Of a stretch of DNA of 64,000 nucleotides, positions 29,811 to 38,995 are shown piece after piece. The translations under genes and the position numbers were made by a program. Origin of the DNA: Dictyobacter aurantiacus (GTDB lineage: Bacteria; Chloroflexota; Ktedonobacteria; Ktedonobacterales; Ktedonobacteraceae); the NCBI RefSeq assembly GCF_003967515.1, contig NZ_BIFQ01000001.1, positions 4,402,001 to 4,466,000 of the forward strand, in the 5' to 3' direction. The notes under the pieces were generated by a model, which searched no databases, was not told the DNA's origin, and saw only the letters and a list, made by a program, of their open reading frames with translations. Every line of letters begins with the position of its first letter. Position 1 is the stretch's first letter.

Positions 29811-30461
29811 ATGGATATGGTGAAGTCTGTCTATCCAGTTAATAAAGAAGTACATGCATATGGTGGTCATTTTTTAGTAGGAGAATATAGCCCGGCTCGC
29901 CGATCCCCGCCTCTGCCCGTTATTCCGGCCCGTGCTTCCGCGCATCCTGCTGCGGTGACGAAGGTTCGCCCTCGCTATCCCCGCTGGACGGCTGAGATGG
30001 AGCAAGAAGATGTGACGCGTATGCCGACGGTGCCACGGCCAGAGACGATCTGGCAGTTTGAGACGCCGCGTTACGCGGCTGAGAGCAGTCTGGCCTCATT
30101 AACGCTGGCCGTTACTGATAGCAGTCTGATGGCCAGGCCATCCATCTCACGAGTACCCACGGTCCCACGCCAGAAATGTGTTCGGCCTGTCGCTGAACAT
30201 GATACTTCTATTGTGGCGCGTCTGCGCGAGCATCATATCGATGATATCGATACCGTGCCACCGTTATTGTCATCTCCCGTTATGCTACGCCGACCAAAGG
30301 CATCTATCCTCCATCCCATCGAAGGCATACGTTGGTGGCTGATCCAGCCGGGACGTCTGGAATTCCTCCTCTGGCTGGGTGGTACCATTGTATTGATTGG
30401 ACTGACCGTGGTTTTTGTCCTTTTCATCCTCTCCAGCCTCGGCTATCTGGCGATACACTAG
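29811..30461 (+). CDS. Hypothetical protein with C-terminal transmembrane anchor
   Basis: 216 residues, unrecognised. The first 170 residues are Pro/Arg-rich and probably disordered, with repeated short TVPR/RVPTVPR phrases (MPTVPRPET, RVPTVPRQK, TVPPLLSS). A single transmembrane helix (WLGGTIVLIGLTVVFVLFIL) lies near the C-terminus. A tail-anchored cytoplasmic protein is the simplest reading. The repeated Thr in these phrases could be kinase sites, but this is inference. Confidence 0.6.
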   Translation: MDMVKSVYPVNKEVHAYGGHFLVGEYSPARRSPPLPVIPARASAHPAAVTKVRPRYPRWTAEMEQEDVTRMPTVPRPETIWQFETPRYAAESSLASLTLAVTDSSLMARPSISRVPTVPRQKCVRPVAEHDTSIVARLREHHIDDIDTVPPLLSSPVMLRRPKASILHPIEGIRWWLIQPGRLEFLLWLGGTIVLIGLTVVFVLFILSSLGYLAIH

Positions 30462-30804
30462 ATCAGGCCATTCATAAGGGTGTGATGCCAGCATGGATGC
30501 GTCTGTAGCCGTGCTGGTGCCACCCCTTGAAAAAGCCTCCGGGGCATCTACACCAACATGTCACACATACCTTCATCATGGGATGTATAACTCCTTGAAG
30601 CAAGTGGGGTGTTCAAAGCGTTTTTTGTCATAGGGCAAAAAGAAAAAAGTATTGTCCAGTGAAGTAACTTTACTCCTTGATCTCTTCTATACATATGTGG
30701 GGTGTAATCTCGACGCCTTGGGGCCAACGTGATACAATTTCTTGCATTAGTGCTCGCCCGGGAAGGGTGTGCTTATTACTCCCACAAAAGGAGAGCGAAC
30801 GCTT
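30462..30804. other. Intergenic stretch with one weak hairpin
   Basis: About 340 bp. A hairpin can form between GCCAGCATGG (near 30486) and CCGTGCTGG (near 30508) with outer GGGTG/CACCC, perhaps terminating the preceding gene. The rest shows nothing distinct. Confidence 0.45.
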
Positions 30805-32460
30805 ATGCCAAGAGGACGCAAGGGGTCTCCTCAAGAGAGTGTGGACAGTATTTTACTGGCAATAAGTCGGCGTGAAGATATTGATCCCAATACAATGTCC
30901 CATTACCTCGATCGCCTGGATGAAGAATGGGCGGAAGGGGCGCGGGAAAAGGTGCTGCATCTGTTGAGAAGTAATGATGCCCTGGCTCAGGCCGCGGCGT
31001 TGCGCATTCTCTCAGAGTTAGCGACCGACTTTGATCTGGAGGGACTTGAGGATTTTGTAACTGATCCTACCGTAAGTGATCTGGCAAAGCTTTCTCTTTC
31101 TCCTATCCTCAAGGAACTGGGTTCTGAGATGGCCGATGAGGGTATCATCGAATACCTTAATGATCCGGCGGGGGCGATTCGGCAGATGCAGATGCGTTTG
31201 CTGGAACTGGTCGGGCAGAACGAGATGGGCGTTGAGACTATCCTGGAAGATGTGGTTTCGATGCCGGTTGAGCGCCGCTTCGCATTTATTAACTGGTTGG
31301 GGAACAGCAATGATCCGCGTGCCGCCAATCTGCTCGTTCCTTTGCTGGAAAATCAAACAGGTAAGGTTGTGATGGCTGTCATCGACGCTCTGGAGCAACT
31401 GGGGCCGATCTCCATCAACCAGACGATTCCGGCCTTGAATCATTTGATCGCGACCAGTTCTAATCGGCAATTGAAGCAGCAGGCCAGGACCGTGCTGGGG
31501 CGCCTGACCATGCAGTCTATGCTGGGCTCTGAAGATGCCGCTATGATGGAGGCGCGCCAACAGCAGTATCCTCCGTATCAGGCGCGGGTCAGCTCAATTG
31601 ATGGTTCCGGCACACAGTTGATCATGCTTTCGTGGCAGCGGCCAGACGGTTTGATCAAGGGCGTCAACATTTTGTATCAGGATCAAAAAGGCATCAAAGA
31701 TTGCTATGGCCTGGATGAAATGGATAGCGAGCAGTGGGATAACCTGGTCGAGGACCTGGATGAGCAGGGTTTCAGTAGCTTCAAGGTTTCGTTTGACTAC
31801 GCACGCGCCGTCGTTATGGAGGCACGGTCGTTGAACCGGCGTACCCGTACCCGGCTGCCGATCGCTTATTCCATCTGGCGTCCCTTGACTGAAGCGGGTC
31901 TGCGCGACAAAAAAGCCCAGGCCCGCCTTCCAGCTACTCACCTGGAGCCGATGGAATTAAATGCCGAGACGATTGCCCTGGCACGCCATGCCGATGAGCT
32001 CTATCGCTTAAAGGAATTTTCTTCCTGGTTATACGAGCCTATCGAGCGTATTGAGCCCTTTATCAGTCGCTACTGGACCGCCCAGAACGCCTTTCCGACT
32101 TCTACAAGCGGCCGCCGTAAGAGTAAATTGAAGGTGCAGGAGCAGCAGAGTTTGTTGGAAGAACTGGTGGATGATGCCCTGGATGCCCTGATCGATGAGA
32201 AGTGGCGCGCTACCTATGCGGCACGTTTGCTGCGCCAGGCTGCCCTGCTGCAACATGTTGGGCAGACCGAATCTATACCTCTGATGCGGGCGACGGCAAC
32301 CCTGCTGGCGCCAGCGTCGAACGTCGCTTTGCGCGAGCAGGCCTTTCCCAGCATGCTTCTGCACGTATCTATCGAGCAGGGACCGCTTCGATTGATGGTT
32401 GAGTCTCTGCGCAGTGGCAGCCTCAGTTCTTTCCCGGTTGAGTTTTTTCAACAGGATTAA
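30805..32460 (+). CDS. HEAT-repeat-like protein
   Basis: 551 residues from ATG 30805, preceded by AAAGGAG. The first 230 residues are a run of short helical pairs (ALAQAAALRILSELA, LGPISINQTIPALNHLIATSSNRQL) typical of HEAT/armadillo-like solenoids. The middle (VSSIDGSGTQLIMLSWQRPDG ...) looks like a separate alpha/beta domain, and the C-terminus is again helical. No catalytic motif is seen. It is probably a scaffold for protein interactions; the partner is unknown. A strong hairpin follows the stop. Confidence 0.6.
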   Translation: MPRGRKGSPQESVDSILLAISRREDIDPNTMSHYLDRLDEEWAEGAREKVLHLLRSNDALAQAAALRILSELATDFDLEGLEDFVTDPTVSDLAKLSLSPILKELGSEMADEGIIEYLNDPAGAIRQMQMRLLELVGQNEMGVETILEDVVSMPVERRFAFINWLGNSNDPRAANLLVPLLENQTGKVVMAVIDALEQLGPISINQTIPALNHLIATSSNRQLKQQARTVLGRLTMQSMLGSEDAAMMEARQQQYPPYQARVSSIDGSGTQLIMLSWQRPDGLIKGVNILYQDQKGIKDCYGLDEMDSEQWDNLVEDLDEQGFSSFKVSFDYARAVVMEARSLNRRTRTRLPIAYSIWRPLTEAGLRDKKAQARLPATHLEPMELNAETIALARHADELYRLKEFSSWLYEPIERIEPFISRYWTAQNAFPTSTSGRRKSKLKVQEQQSLLEELVDDALDALIDEKWRATYAARLLRQAALLQHVGQTESIPLMRATATLLAPASNVALREQAFPSMLLHVSIEQGPLRLMVESLRSGSLSSFPVEFFQQD

Positions 32461-32462
32461 AC

Positions 32463-32501
32463 AGGGCTCAAACTTTCTCTGCTGGAAAAAGTTTGAGCCC
32501 T
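32463..32501. terminator. Bidirectional terminator
   Basis: AGGGCTCAAACTTT / AAAGTTTGAGCCCT, a 14-bp perfect stem between two convergent genes. Confidence 0.85.
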
Positions 32502-32537
32502 ATCGGGTGTATCACGCGGGTTTACTTATCCGCCAGC

Positions 32538-33830
32538 TCAGGCCTGGCTTGGCACTAACTGCTGCGTTTTTAAGAGCGCCCTGGCCGCCAGTTCACCGCT
32601 ATGCATCGCTCCCTGGATGCTGCTCGATTGCGTATATTCTCCCGCCAGGTAGAGTCCTTTAACATCGGTCTGATTGTTCGGCAGCGCGTCATAGATGCCT
32701 GGCGCCTGTTGAAACTGCGCGAACGGCAGGCGATACACCGCCAGTAGCTGCCAGTGGTTGAGATCGTGGTTGGGGAACCAGCTGGCAAGTTCGACCCGGC
32801 TCCGCTCGGCCACACTCTCATCGTCTTCAGATGGATTTCCCAGCACTGTTACGGAGAGCAGGTGTTTGCGCGGCGGCGCGTAGGTAGGCGCGATATTGCT
32901 GAGCAGCACGGCGTTATTGACATATGCGTGTGGGTCCGCGTTTAGCAGGATCTTGCGCTGGCTGTACAGGCGCTCGTCGCCCGCGAAATACAGGCAGACG
33001 GCACTGACTGGCTGATCGGGCAATTTTTTGTGCGTAAATTTCTCCGCCACCGGACTTGAGGTGGCCATTACTACGGTGTCGGCCGTGATCTCTTCTCCAT
33101 TGATCAGGCGTACACCTCGGACCTCCCCATCGCTGAGTAGAAGTTCACCCACGCGCGCATTGCAGCGAACCGATCCTCTGGGCAGGCTGGCCGCGAGCTG
33201 CTCTGGAATGCGCTGGATGCCTTCCGCTGGAAGAATGATATCACCGCTGGCCAGCATTTTAAAGGTAAATTGGAACATGCGGGCACTGGTCTGAAGCTCA
33301 CGCTCCAGGAAGATGCCGCCGTAGAACGGGCGGAAAAAGTTGTCGATGATCTTATCCGAAAATCCTTGTTGGCGCAGGTACTCCTCGGTTGTCAGGTCTT
33401 TCCCGTCCTTTTCCTGCGCGCCCGCGAAGATCTCCTCGGTTGAAGCCCGCTGTAACTGCAGGCTCAGCTTCATAGTGCGCAGCTTATCGGCCGTCGAAAT
33501 GAGCGGGTTGACCATGCTTGAGAAGACGTGGGAGGGCTCGCGCCGTGGATCGGTAATTTCATGCTGCTTGCCGTTTTTGACCAGTATGGCGCCGGGATTA
33601 AACTTACGCTGCTTTAACGTATTGTAATTGAGATGGCGCGCCGCGGCCTCGTACGCCGTGAATAACACCTGGAATCCACGATCCAGGCGGTAGCCGTCTT
33701 CATGATAGTCGGTTCTTACGCGCCCCCCCACCTGGTCCGCGGCCTCCAAAACGAGTACTTTTTGTCCAGCCTCCGACAGTACCCTGGCGCACGTTAAACC
33801 CGCCAGGCCAGCGCCGACGATAATAATCAT
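32538..33830 (-). CDS. FAD-dependent amine oxidase / protoporphyrinogen-oxidase-like oxidoreductase
   Basis: 430 residues. The N-terminal Rossmann motif is VGAGLAGLTCARVL with the following EAADQVGGRVRT, typical of the amine oxidase / phytoene desaturase / HemG-like superfamily. The C-terminal FAD motif is GLYLAGEYTQSSSIQGAMHSGELAA. No signal peptide. It starts 16 bp after the DUF1015 stop and is probably co-transcribed with it. Substrate is unknown; carotenoid or polyamine oxidation cannot be told apart. Confidence 0.88.
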   Translation of the reverse strand: MIIIVGAGLAGLTCARVLSEAGQKVLVLEAADQVGGRVRTDYHEDGYRLDRGFQVLFTAYEAAARHLNYNTLKQRKFNPGAILVKNGKQHEITDPRREPSHVFSSMVNPLISTADKLRTMKLSLQLQRASTEEIFAGAQEKDGKDLTTEEYLRQQGFSDKIIDNFFRPFYGGIFLERELQTSARMFQFTFKMLASGDIILPAEGIQRIPEQLAASLPRGSVRCNARVGELLLSDGEVRGVRLINGEEITADTVVMATSSPVAEKFTHKKLPDQPVSAVCLYFAGDERLYSQRKILLNADPHAYVNNAVLLSNIAPTYAPPRKHLLSVTVLGNPSEDDESVAERSRVELASWFPNHDLNHWQLLAVYRLPFAQFQQAPGIYDALPNNQTDVKGLYLAGEYTQSSSIQGAMHSGELAARALLKTQQLVPSQA

Positions 33831-33846
33831 ACCTGTTACCTGCTCC

Positions 33847-35151
33847 TTACCATAAGGGATTAATCACCAGTCCGGTGATCAGCTTTGGATAGAGGTACGT
33901 AGATTTCTGTGGCATGCGATCGTCTGCCAGCGCCACGTCTCGTACCTGGCGAAAAGGAATACCATTGAGTAAAATGATGGCCTGCGCCTCTTTGTTGCTC
34001 AATGCCTGCAGCGCGTGCTGCGTATCATGTATATAGCGGATGTTTTTCCCGGCCGCCACATCTTCAGCGGTGATATGGAGTAGCGTCTCCAGGATCAAAT
34101 GCTGCACCATGGCTACATCCAGGGCATTCCATGCCTCTGAGTGGCCGCTCTCGCTCATCAATTGTCGCCCTTGCTCATTGATGGTGAGCAGTAGTGCCTG
34201 GTCCGAGGTTTTTACCAGTAATGCTGGCTGCTGGCCTCCCGCCTGTGCCAGTTCGGTCAGCAGCGCGTCGTCATTTGTGGTTGCTACCTGTTTGACAGCA
34301 AAATAGCGTGAGAGTTGCTCTTCTGTCAGTTGCTGTTCCTGTTCTGCTGTAAGATCGAACAGCACGCGGTGAGTGGGTAATACCAGCATGCCCGGATCAT
34401 CGACATCGATCAGCGCCATCAGCATAAAGTTCGCCCCATCCTGTGGATGCAGTCCGCCTCGCTGCTGATCGAGCTCATCGCGATAGCTTAACGCCGTGGT
34501 ATAGCGGTGATGTCCATCCGCGATGTAGAGCTGGCGCGGCGCGAAAAAGTCCTGCAGCAGCCGCACATGCTCAGGATCTGTGATGGGCTGCAGGAGATGC
34601 TCCTCTCCGTTCTCGTCGACGAAGCGAACCTCCGGCTGCTCGGCATAGGCCGACAGCAGCCGACGGATACGGCCCTGTGGATCATCGTACATGCACATGA
34701 TAGGACTAAAGTTGGTTGAGCAGGCGCGCAACAACTGCAGACGGTCCTCTTTATCTTTGGTGCGTGTATGCTCGTGCGGCAGGATGACCTGTGCGTCCCA
34801 TGGCTCCAGGCGGACCCGTGCCAGCAGGCTGGTGCGGCTATAGCTTTGTCCCGCATAGGTAAAATGCTGCTGATAGAGGTAATAGCAGGCTTGCTTCTCC
34901 TGTTGCAGGACGCCTTCCAGGCGCCACTCGGCCAGCGTCCTGGCCGCCCGCGTGTAGACATTGTTCAGCCCACTATCCGTAGGATACGTTTTTCCCAGCT
35001 CCAGGCGAATAATGTTATATGGATTGTTTTGATAATAGCCTGCCTGAGCCTCTGGCGTGATGACATCGAATGGCGGTGTGACGGTCTGCACCAGGTCACC
35101 AACTTTTTCTTGCGCATAGCGAAATCCACGTAGTGGTTGAACATCTGCCAT
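33847..35151 (-). CDS. DUF1015 family protein
   Basis: 434 residues from ATG 35151 (MADVQPLRGFRYAQEKVGDL), with GGAGAAC upstream; the open frame reaches 35409 but that extension lacks family similarity. It shows DUF1015 hallmarks: TPPFDVITPEAQAGYY, NIIRLELGK, the Arg-rich HEHTRTKDKEDRLQLLRA and YIADGHHRYTTAL. Function of this widespread family is not established; a phosphotransferase role has been proposed by others for relatives. It precedes the flavin oxidoreductase gene in an apparent operon. Confidence 0.88.
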   Translation of the reverse strand: MADVQPLRGFRYAQEKVGDLVQTVTPPFDVITPEAQAGYYQNNPYNIIRLELGKTYPTDSGLNNVYTRAARTLAEWRLEGVLQQEKQACYYLYQQHFTYAGQSYSRTSLLARVRLEPWDAQVILPHEHTRTKDKEDRLQLLRACSTNFSPIMCMYDDPQGRIRRLLSAYAEQPEVRFVDENGEEHLLQPITDPEHVRLLQDFFAPRQLYIADGHHRYTTALSYRDELDQQRGGLHPQDGANFMLMALIDVDDPGMLVLPTHRVLFDLTAEQEQQLTEEQLSRYFAVKQVATTNDDALLTELAQAGGQQPALLVKTSDQALLLTINEQGRQLMSESGHSEAWNALDVAMVQHLILETLLHITAEDVAAGKNIRYIHDTQHALQALSNKEAQAIILLNGIPFRQVRDVALADDRMPQKSTYLYPKLITGLVINPLW

Positions 35152-35485
35152 ACAATAGTTCTCCGATCCCTGTTTTCCCCATCTTGCTGAGCATAGGCTG
35201 CCAACGCTGGTGGAATACATTCTATGGAAAGCCGGTTTGGTGAGCGGCTTTTCGTTTTCTTCTCTTGATTGCTGGTAAAGGGTGATCTGTGCCCATTGTA
35301 TCATTTTTGAATAGGGTAGGTTCGAGCGGTGGGACCACCGGGGCCGGTTAAGATATCTGGCGCCGTTCGTATCCACAAGTCCTAGTTCACGCCCATCAAA
35401 TTGACTCACTTTGATACAAAGTGTAAATTCATTTATGCGGATAGAAACACATCCCTTTTATCGCGTTACTGGTTCTGGATCTTAA

Positions 35486-35633
35486 CTAGTACACTGTCAA
35501 AGTTGATGCGAAAGGCAGGGGTGCAGGGGATGGCAATCCCCTGACTGGGTTCCAGGGCTGTGCCCTGGCTCTTCTCCCCCTCTCGCCCGCGTAGCGGGCG
35601 CAACCTTTTCAATGCAGTCTGACAGACTACTAG
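35486..35633. mobile_element. MITE-like element with CTAG ends
   Basis: About 148 bp bounded by CTAG on both sides. The ends form an imperfect inverted repeat: TACACTGTCAAAG on the left, and TAGTCTGTCAGAC read inward from the right. The interior has three compact hairpins (CAGGGGAT/ATCCCCTG, CCAGGGC/GCCCTGG, GCCCGC/GCGGGC) and no coding capacity. CTAG target duplication is reported for some IS4/IS5-type elements, so this may be a non-autonomous relative; the parent element is not in the window. Confidence 0.5.
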
Positions 35634-35789
35634 CTATTTTGGGAGGGGGGAAAGGGATAATGGTAAAAATGGACCGGTCACTACGATGGGTACATATAGA
35701 CATCTTCGGCGCCAGCTTTCCTTGTGATAGACGCTGGTGTGAGACGTATGCCGTTTGTTGCGCGTAGCTTGTAGTCTGGAGAGAGTTAG

Positions 35790-37877
35790 ATGCAAACACT
35801 ATCAGAAGAACAACTGGTTGGCCATGTTCTGGGACAGTACCGAATAGAGAGACTGGTCGGTAAAGGACGTTTAAATATCGTATATTTAGCACGGCATCAG
35901 GGTGCGCAACGTGTTGATGCTCTGGCACTCTACCCGCTGCCCGCGCATTTTTCGCATGAGGCGCGCACCTTTTTCCTGCAGCGCTTCCATAAGGAAGCGG
36001 CGTTAATTACTTCATTGAAACATCCGCATATCTTGCCCGTCTACGAGCATGGCGAGATACTGGGCTATCCGTACCTGATTACGCCGTATACCACGAATGG
36101 TTCTCTGGCGGACATCATCCGGCACCAGGGACGTTGTGAGCATACATTTGTGACTACGATCCTTGATCAGATCGTGGATGGCCTGTCGTATGCCCATGGA
36201 AAAGGCTTTATCCATGGTACACTAAAGCCTTCAAATATCGTCATCCATGATGATGAGAATATTCAGGTCGCTGGCTTTGGTTTGATGCATATCTTACAGC
36301 GTGCGGGGGTAGATCCAACGCCCATGCAGTATGCCCATCTCTTGAGCATCGCCGAGACCTTTCTGGCGGCGCCTGAATATGTGGCGCCCGAGATCGTTCA
36401 GGGGCAGGCGGTGGATCAGCGCTCGGATGTCTATGCGCTGGGCTGTATTTTGTATGAGATGCTCAGCGGCCGTCCTCCATTTACCGGCAACAATCCACTT
36501 GAAGTGGCTCAGATGCATACAAAGCAGGCATTTCAACCATTGCGCAAGCTTAGTCCCGAGGTGCCGGTCGCCCTGGCCTCGGTCGTCAGCCAGGCTCTGG
36601 CACGTGACCCCGAGGTTCGTTTCCAGAATGTGCGTGAGTTAGGCGAGGCTTTTACCCAGGCCTCGATCGGCGCCACCCGGACGTTGCCAGCCGTGCATAT
36701 GAATCAGGTCGCGAAACCCTCGGCCAGTGCTCCCCTGGGTCCCGCCCGCAGCGGCTCCACCGGCGGCTGGCAACTGGTTCCTCCCATTGTTACCAGTCGC
36801 ATGCCCGCATTGAAGTCAACGACGACGGGACTGCTGGCTTCGAGCGATCGACACAGTGCTTCTCCTCAGGGGACCGCAAAGGTTAAGCGGCCCGTGGAGT
36901 TGGATTCGGCCAGCTCCCTGGTTCAGCCGACGCTGCCTCCTATCTCCCCCCAGGAAAAGAAGGCTTCCCCGGCGGCCGCGCAGCGCCAGCAAGTCCCGGA
37001 CGATATTGTGCAGTTGCCCGCCCAGGACGATATTGTACAACTGCCTGGCCATGGTGTGACGCTGTCAGGCAACCATGCGTCCGAAGCTGACCTGGTGAAG
37101 GCCTATGAGTGGTGGTCTCCAGCAGAGCCATTGCAGGCCCCCCCGCAGGCATTTGCGCATCAGACGAAAGAGAAGGCGCCTGCGCTGGTAGAGCCAGTCG
37201 CCGCGAGTATGCCCAATACTGATGACCTGGATTGGGGCCTGGATATGCCACGGCCTCTACAGAGTCAGAAGAAGCGCAGCGCAACAGGGGCCCTGGGGCA
37301 GCCTGGTCGCAAGGTGAAGCGCCGCCGTGTGATCGCAATGATCTCAGGCGGTGTCGTTGCGGCCGCTGGCATCGGGGTGGCGTTTAACCTTGGAAAACTG
37401 GGTATGGCCCCGGGTATGCCGCAGACTGCGCGGCAGCAGACGACAAATACCGGGCAGGCTACCACCACTAAACCGGCGCAGACGCAGCAGCAGAATAAAC
37501 CTGTCGCCAGCGGCCAGAAACAGAATCCGCCCGCCAATAATCCGCCAAAGCCGGCAATGCCAGGCCATACCGGCACGGTCATCGGATCGAAAAATCTGCC
37601 CGCTAACAGCGCGGCCGCCTTTAACAATCCTGGTGACAATCAGGCCAGCCTGCTGGTGCACCTGGCTAGCGGTACCTTCGCGGCTTACGAGAGGGCCTGC
37701 ACCCATGTCGGGGTCGCCGTAAACTACAATCCGGTAACCAGAATGTTGGAGTGTCCCGCGCATGGCGCCGTCTTTGATCCAGCTAACAACGGAGCGGTTG
37801 TCAAAGGTCCGGCGGATACCCCGTTGCCACCTGTCAAGATCGCCGTCAATGGCGATGGCACAATCACCGCCATCTAA
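35790..37877 (+). CDS. Pseudokinase - transmembrane - Rieske [2Fe-2S] fusion
   Basis: 695 residues. Residues 15-290 align without gaps in the motif region to the active kinase at 40530, but all three catalytic residues are lost: the VAIK Lys46 is Ala, the HRD Asp144 is Thr (IHGTLKPSN) and the DFG Asp162 is Gly (VAGFGLM). The rest of the fold is kept (APEYVAPEI, RSDVYALGCILYEMLSG). A Pro/Ala-rich linker, a transmembrane helix (VIAMISGGVVAAAGIGVAF, near 511-530) and a second linker lead to a C-terminal Rieske domain with Cys637-x-His639 and Cys655-x2-His658. The Rieske domain would be outside the membrane. The stop lies in hairpin P9. Confidence 0.88.
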   Translation: MQTLSEEQLVGHVLGQYRIERLVGKGRLNIVYLARHQGAQRVDALALYPLPAHFSHEARTFFLQRFHKEAALITSLKHPHILPVYEHGEILGYPYLITPYTTNGSLADIIRHQGRCEHTFVTTILDQIVDGLSYAHGKGFIHGTLKPSNIVIHDDENIQVAGFGLMHILQRAGVDPTPMQYAHLLSIAETFLAAPEYVAPEIVQGQAVDQRSDVYALGCILYEMLSGRPPFTGNNPLEVAQMHTKQAFQPLRKLSPEVPVALASVVSQALARDPEVRFQNVRELGEAFTQASIGATRTLPAVHMNQVAKPSASAPLGPARSGSTGGWQLVPPIVTSRMPALKSTTTGLLASSDRHSASPQGTAKVKRPVELDSASSLVQPTLPPISPQEKKASPAAAQRQQVPDDIVQLPAQDDIVQLPGHGVTLSGNHASEADLVKAYEWWSPAEPLQAPPQAFAHQTKEKAPALVEPVAASMPNTDDLDWGLDMPRPLQSQKKRSATGALGQPGRKVKRRRVIAMISGGVVAAAGIGVAFNLGKLGMAPGMPQTARQQTTNTGQATTTKPAQTQQQNKPVASGQKQNPPANNPPKPAMPGHTGTVIGSKNLPANSAAAFNNPGDNQASLLVHLASGTFAAYERACTHVGVAVNYNPVTRMLECPAHGAVFDPANNGAVVKGPADTPLPPVKIAVNGDGTITAI

Positions 37878-37946
37878 TGCGCAGGCACAGAGAGGGGGCA
37901 GGTCACCGGCGACCTGCCCCCTCTCTGTGCCTGCGCATTAGATGGC
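37869..37946. repeat. Long perfect hairpin P9, overlaps a gene end
   Basis: 36-bp perfect arms (37869-37904 / 37911-37946), the longest of the family. The left arm contains the last codons and TAA stop of the pseudokinase-Rieske gene; the right arm is its exact inverted copy and ends just before the stop of the convergent YbjN-like gene. Likely a bidirectional terminator. Confidence 0.92.
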
Positions 37947-37947
37947 T

Positions 37948-38580
37948 CTATTCTTGAGGTCGGCCCAGGAGGCGCTCGACTTCTTCAAGTATTTCGTTCA
38001 CATCCAGGTCTGACTCGTCGAACTGCTGTAAGTCGTCATCAGTTGTCTCGGTTACTTGTGTCTGTATCGCTGGCATGGTTACATCAATATCGCCAGGTGC
38101 CTGCGCGAAGAACTCGTTTTCGCAGTCTTGCAGTGCCTCCTGGGCGGATTGATTGCCGTAGATAATGCGAGGAAGCAGGTTATGATAGATTGAAACAGTT
38201 TGCATCAAAGCGCTAAACGCCAGGCGAAACTGTTCAAACGGAATGCCTTTGTCCGCCAGCGGGATACTTTCTTCCAGGCGCACCTCGCCATCGGTGAGGT
38301 CGATGCCGAATTTTCCCAGCGCGATGCGATAATTGACGGCAAGTAATGCTTCGAGACACTCCAGCCGATTTTGTTCGGTGATGATATCAATCTGCGGCAC
38401 AATGAGCATCAGCTTACTGGCATTTCCACTATGGTGAATACCCACAATCATCTGCCAGCGACCATGTTCGTCATGGAATGCCAGTTCAATTGTATTCTGA
38501 GAACGATCGACCTGTGAAATCTTGAGTCCTAATCGTTTCAGATATTCAGCCACGTGGAGGATGCTAAAGCTATTTGTCAT
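37948..38580 (-). CDS. YbjN-like / type III chaperone-fold protein
   Basis: 210 residues. The alpha/beta pattern SILHVAEYLKRLGLKISQVD ... NRLECLEALLAVNYRIALGKFGID ... GEVRLEESIPL matches the YbjN family, which has a type III secretion chaperone-like fold and no known enzymatic activity. The C-terminal 50 residues are acidic (TTDDDLQQFDESDLDVNEILEEVE) and probably disordered. AAGGAG lies before the ATG. Convergent with the pseudokinase-Rieske gene and separated by hairpin P9. Confidence 0.7.
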   Translation of the reverse strand: MTNSFSILHVAEYLKRLGLKISQVDRSQNTIELAFHDEHGRWQMIVGIHHSGNASKLMLIVPQIDIITEQNRLECLEALLAVNYRIALGKFGIDLTDGEVRLEESIPLADKGIPFEQFRLAFSALMQTVSIYHNLLPRIIYGNQSAQEALQDCENEFFAQAPGDIDVTMPAIQTQVTETTDDDLQQFDESDLDVNEILEEVERLLGRPQE

Positions 38581-38995
38581 GAAGCTCTCCTTGCTAGTGA
38601 AGATGAATAAGGCTTACCAGGACTGGCCTGTTTATTATCGTGAAATGTTTGCTCAAGTATAGCATATGCCAGAAGTTGAAAACAATTTTATAGGAGTAAT
38701 CGCCCCTGGCAGGAACCCGCATGTCCTCTGCCTTTGGTCGTCTTCGCTACCAGGATAGACAGGCCCATGTCCTCGACAAAAGTATGACACGATCGCGACA
38801 ATGTTACCCTTGCTGTACAAAGCTCGTATATGCGATTGTATTGAATAATAAATATATTTCGGAATTGTCTGTAGTGGCATTGGTGTTATGTAGAGGGGAT
38901 GTCTTCATATCTATATGCACCCTGTTGCTATCAGATCACCTATACTCATACCGGTAAACCATGACGCTATATATACATAGAGGAGCAAGCATGCT
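38581..38995. other. Divergent intergenic region
   Basis: About 415 bp between the YbjN-like gene (leftward) and the M29 peptidase (rightward). It should hold both promoters. I see no repeat of the hairpin family and no RNA gene. Confidence 0.5.

Noticed and set aside
35497..35928. Minus-strand frame across the MITE-like element
   Set aside because: Runs through the repeat and into the kinase gene; not a gene.
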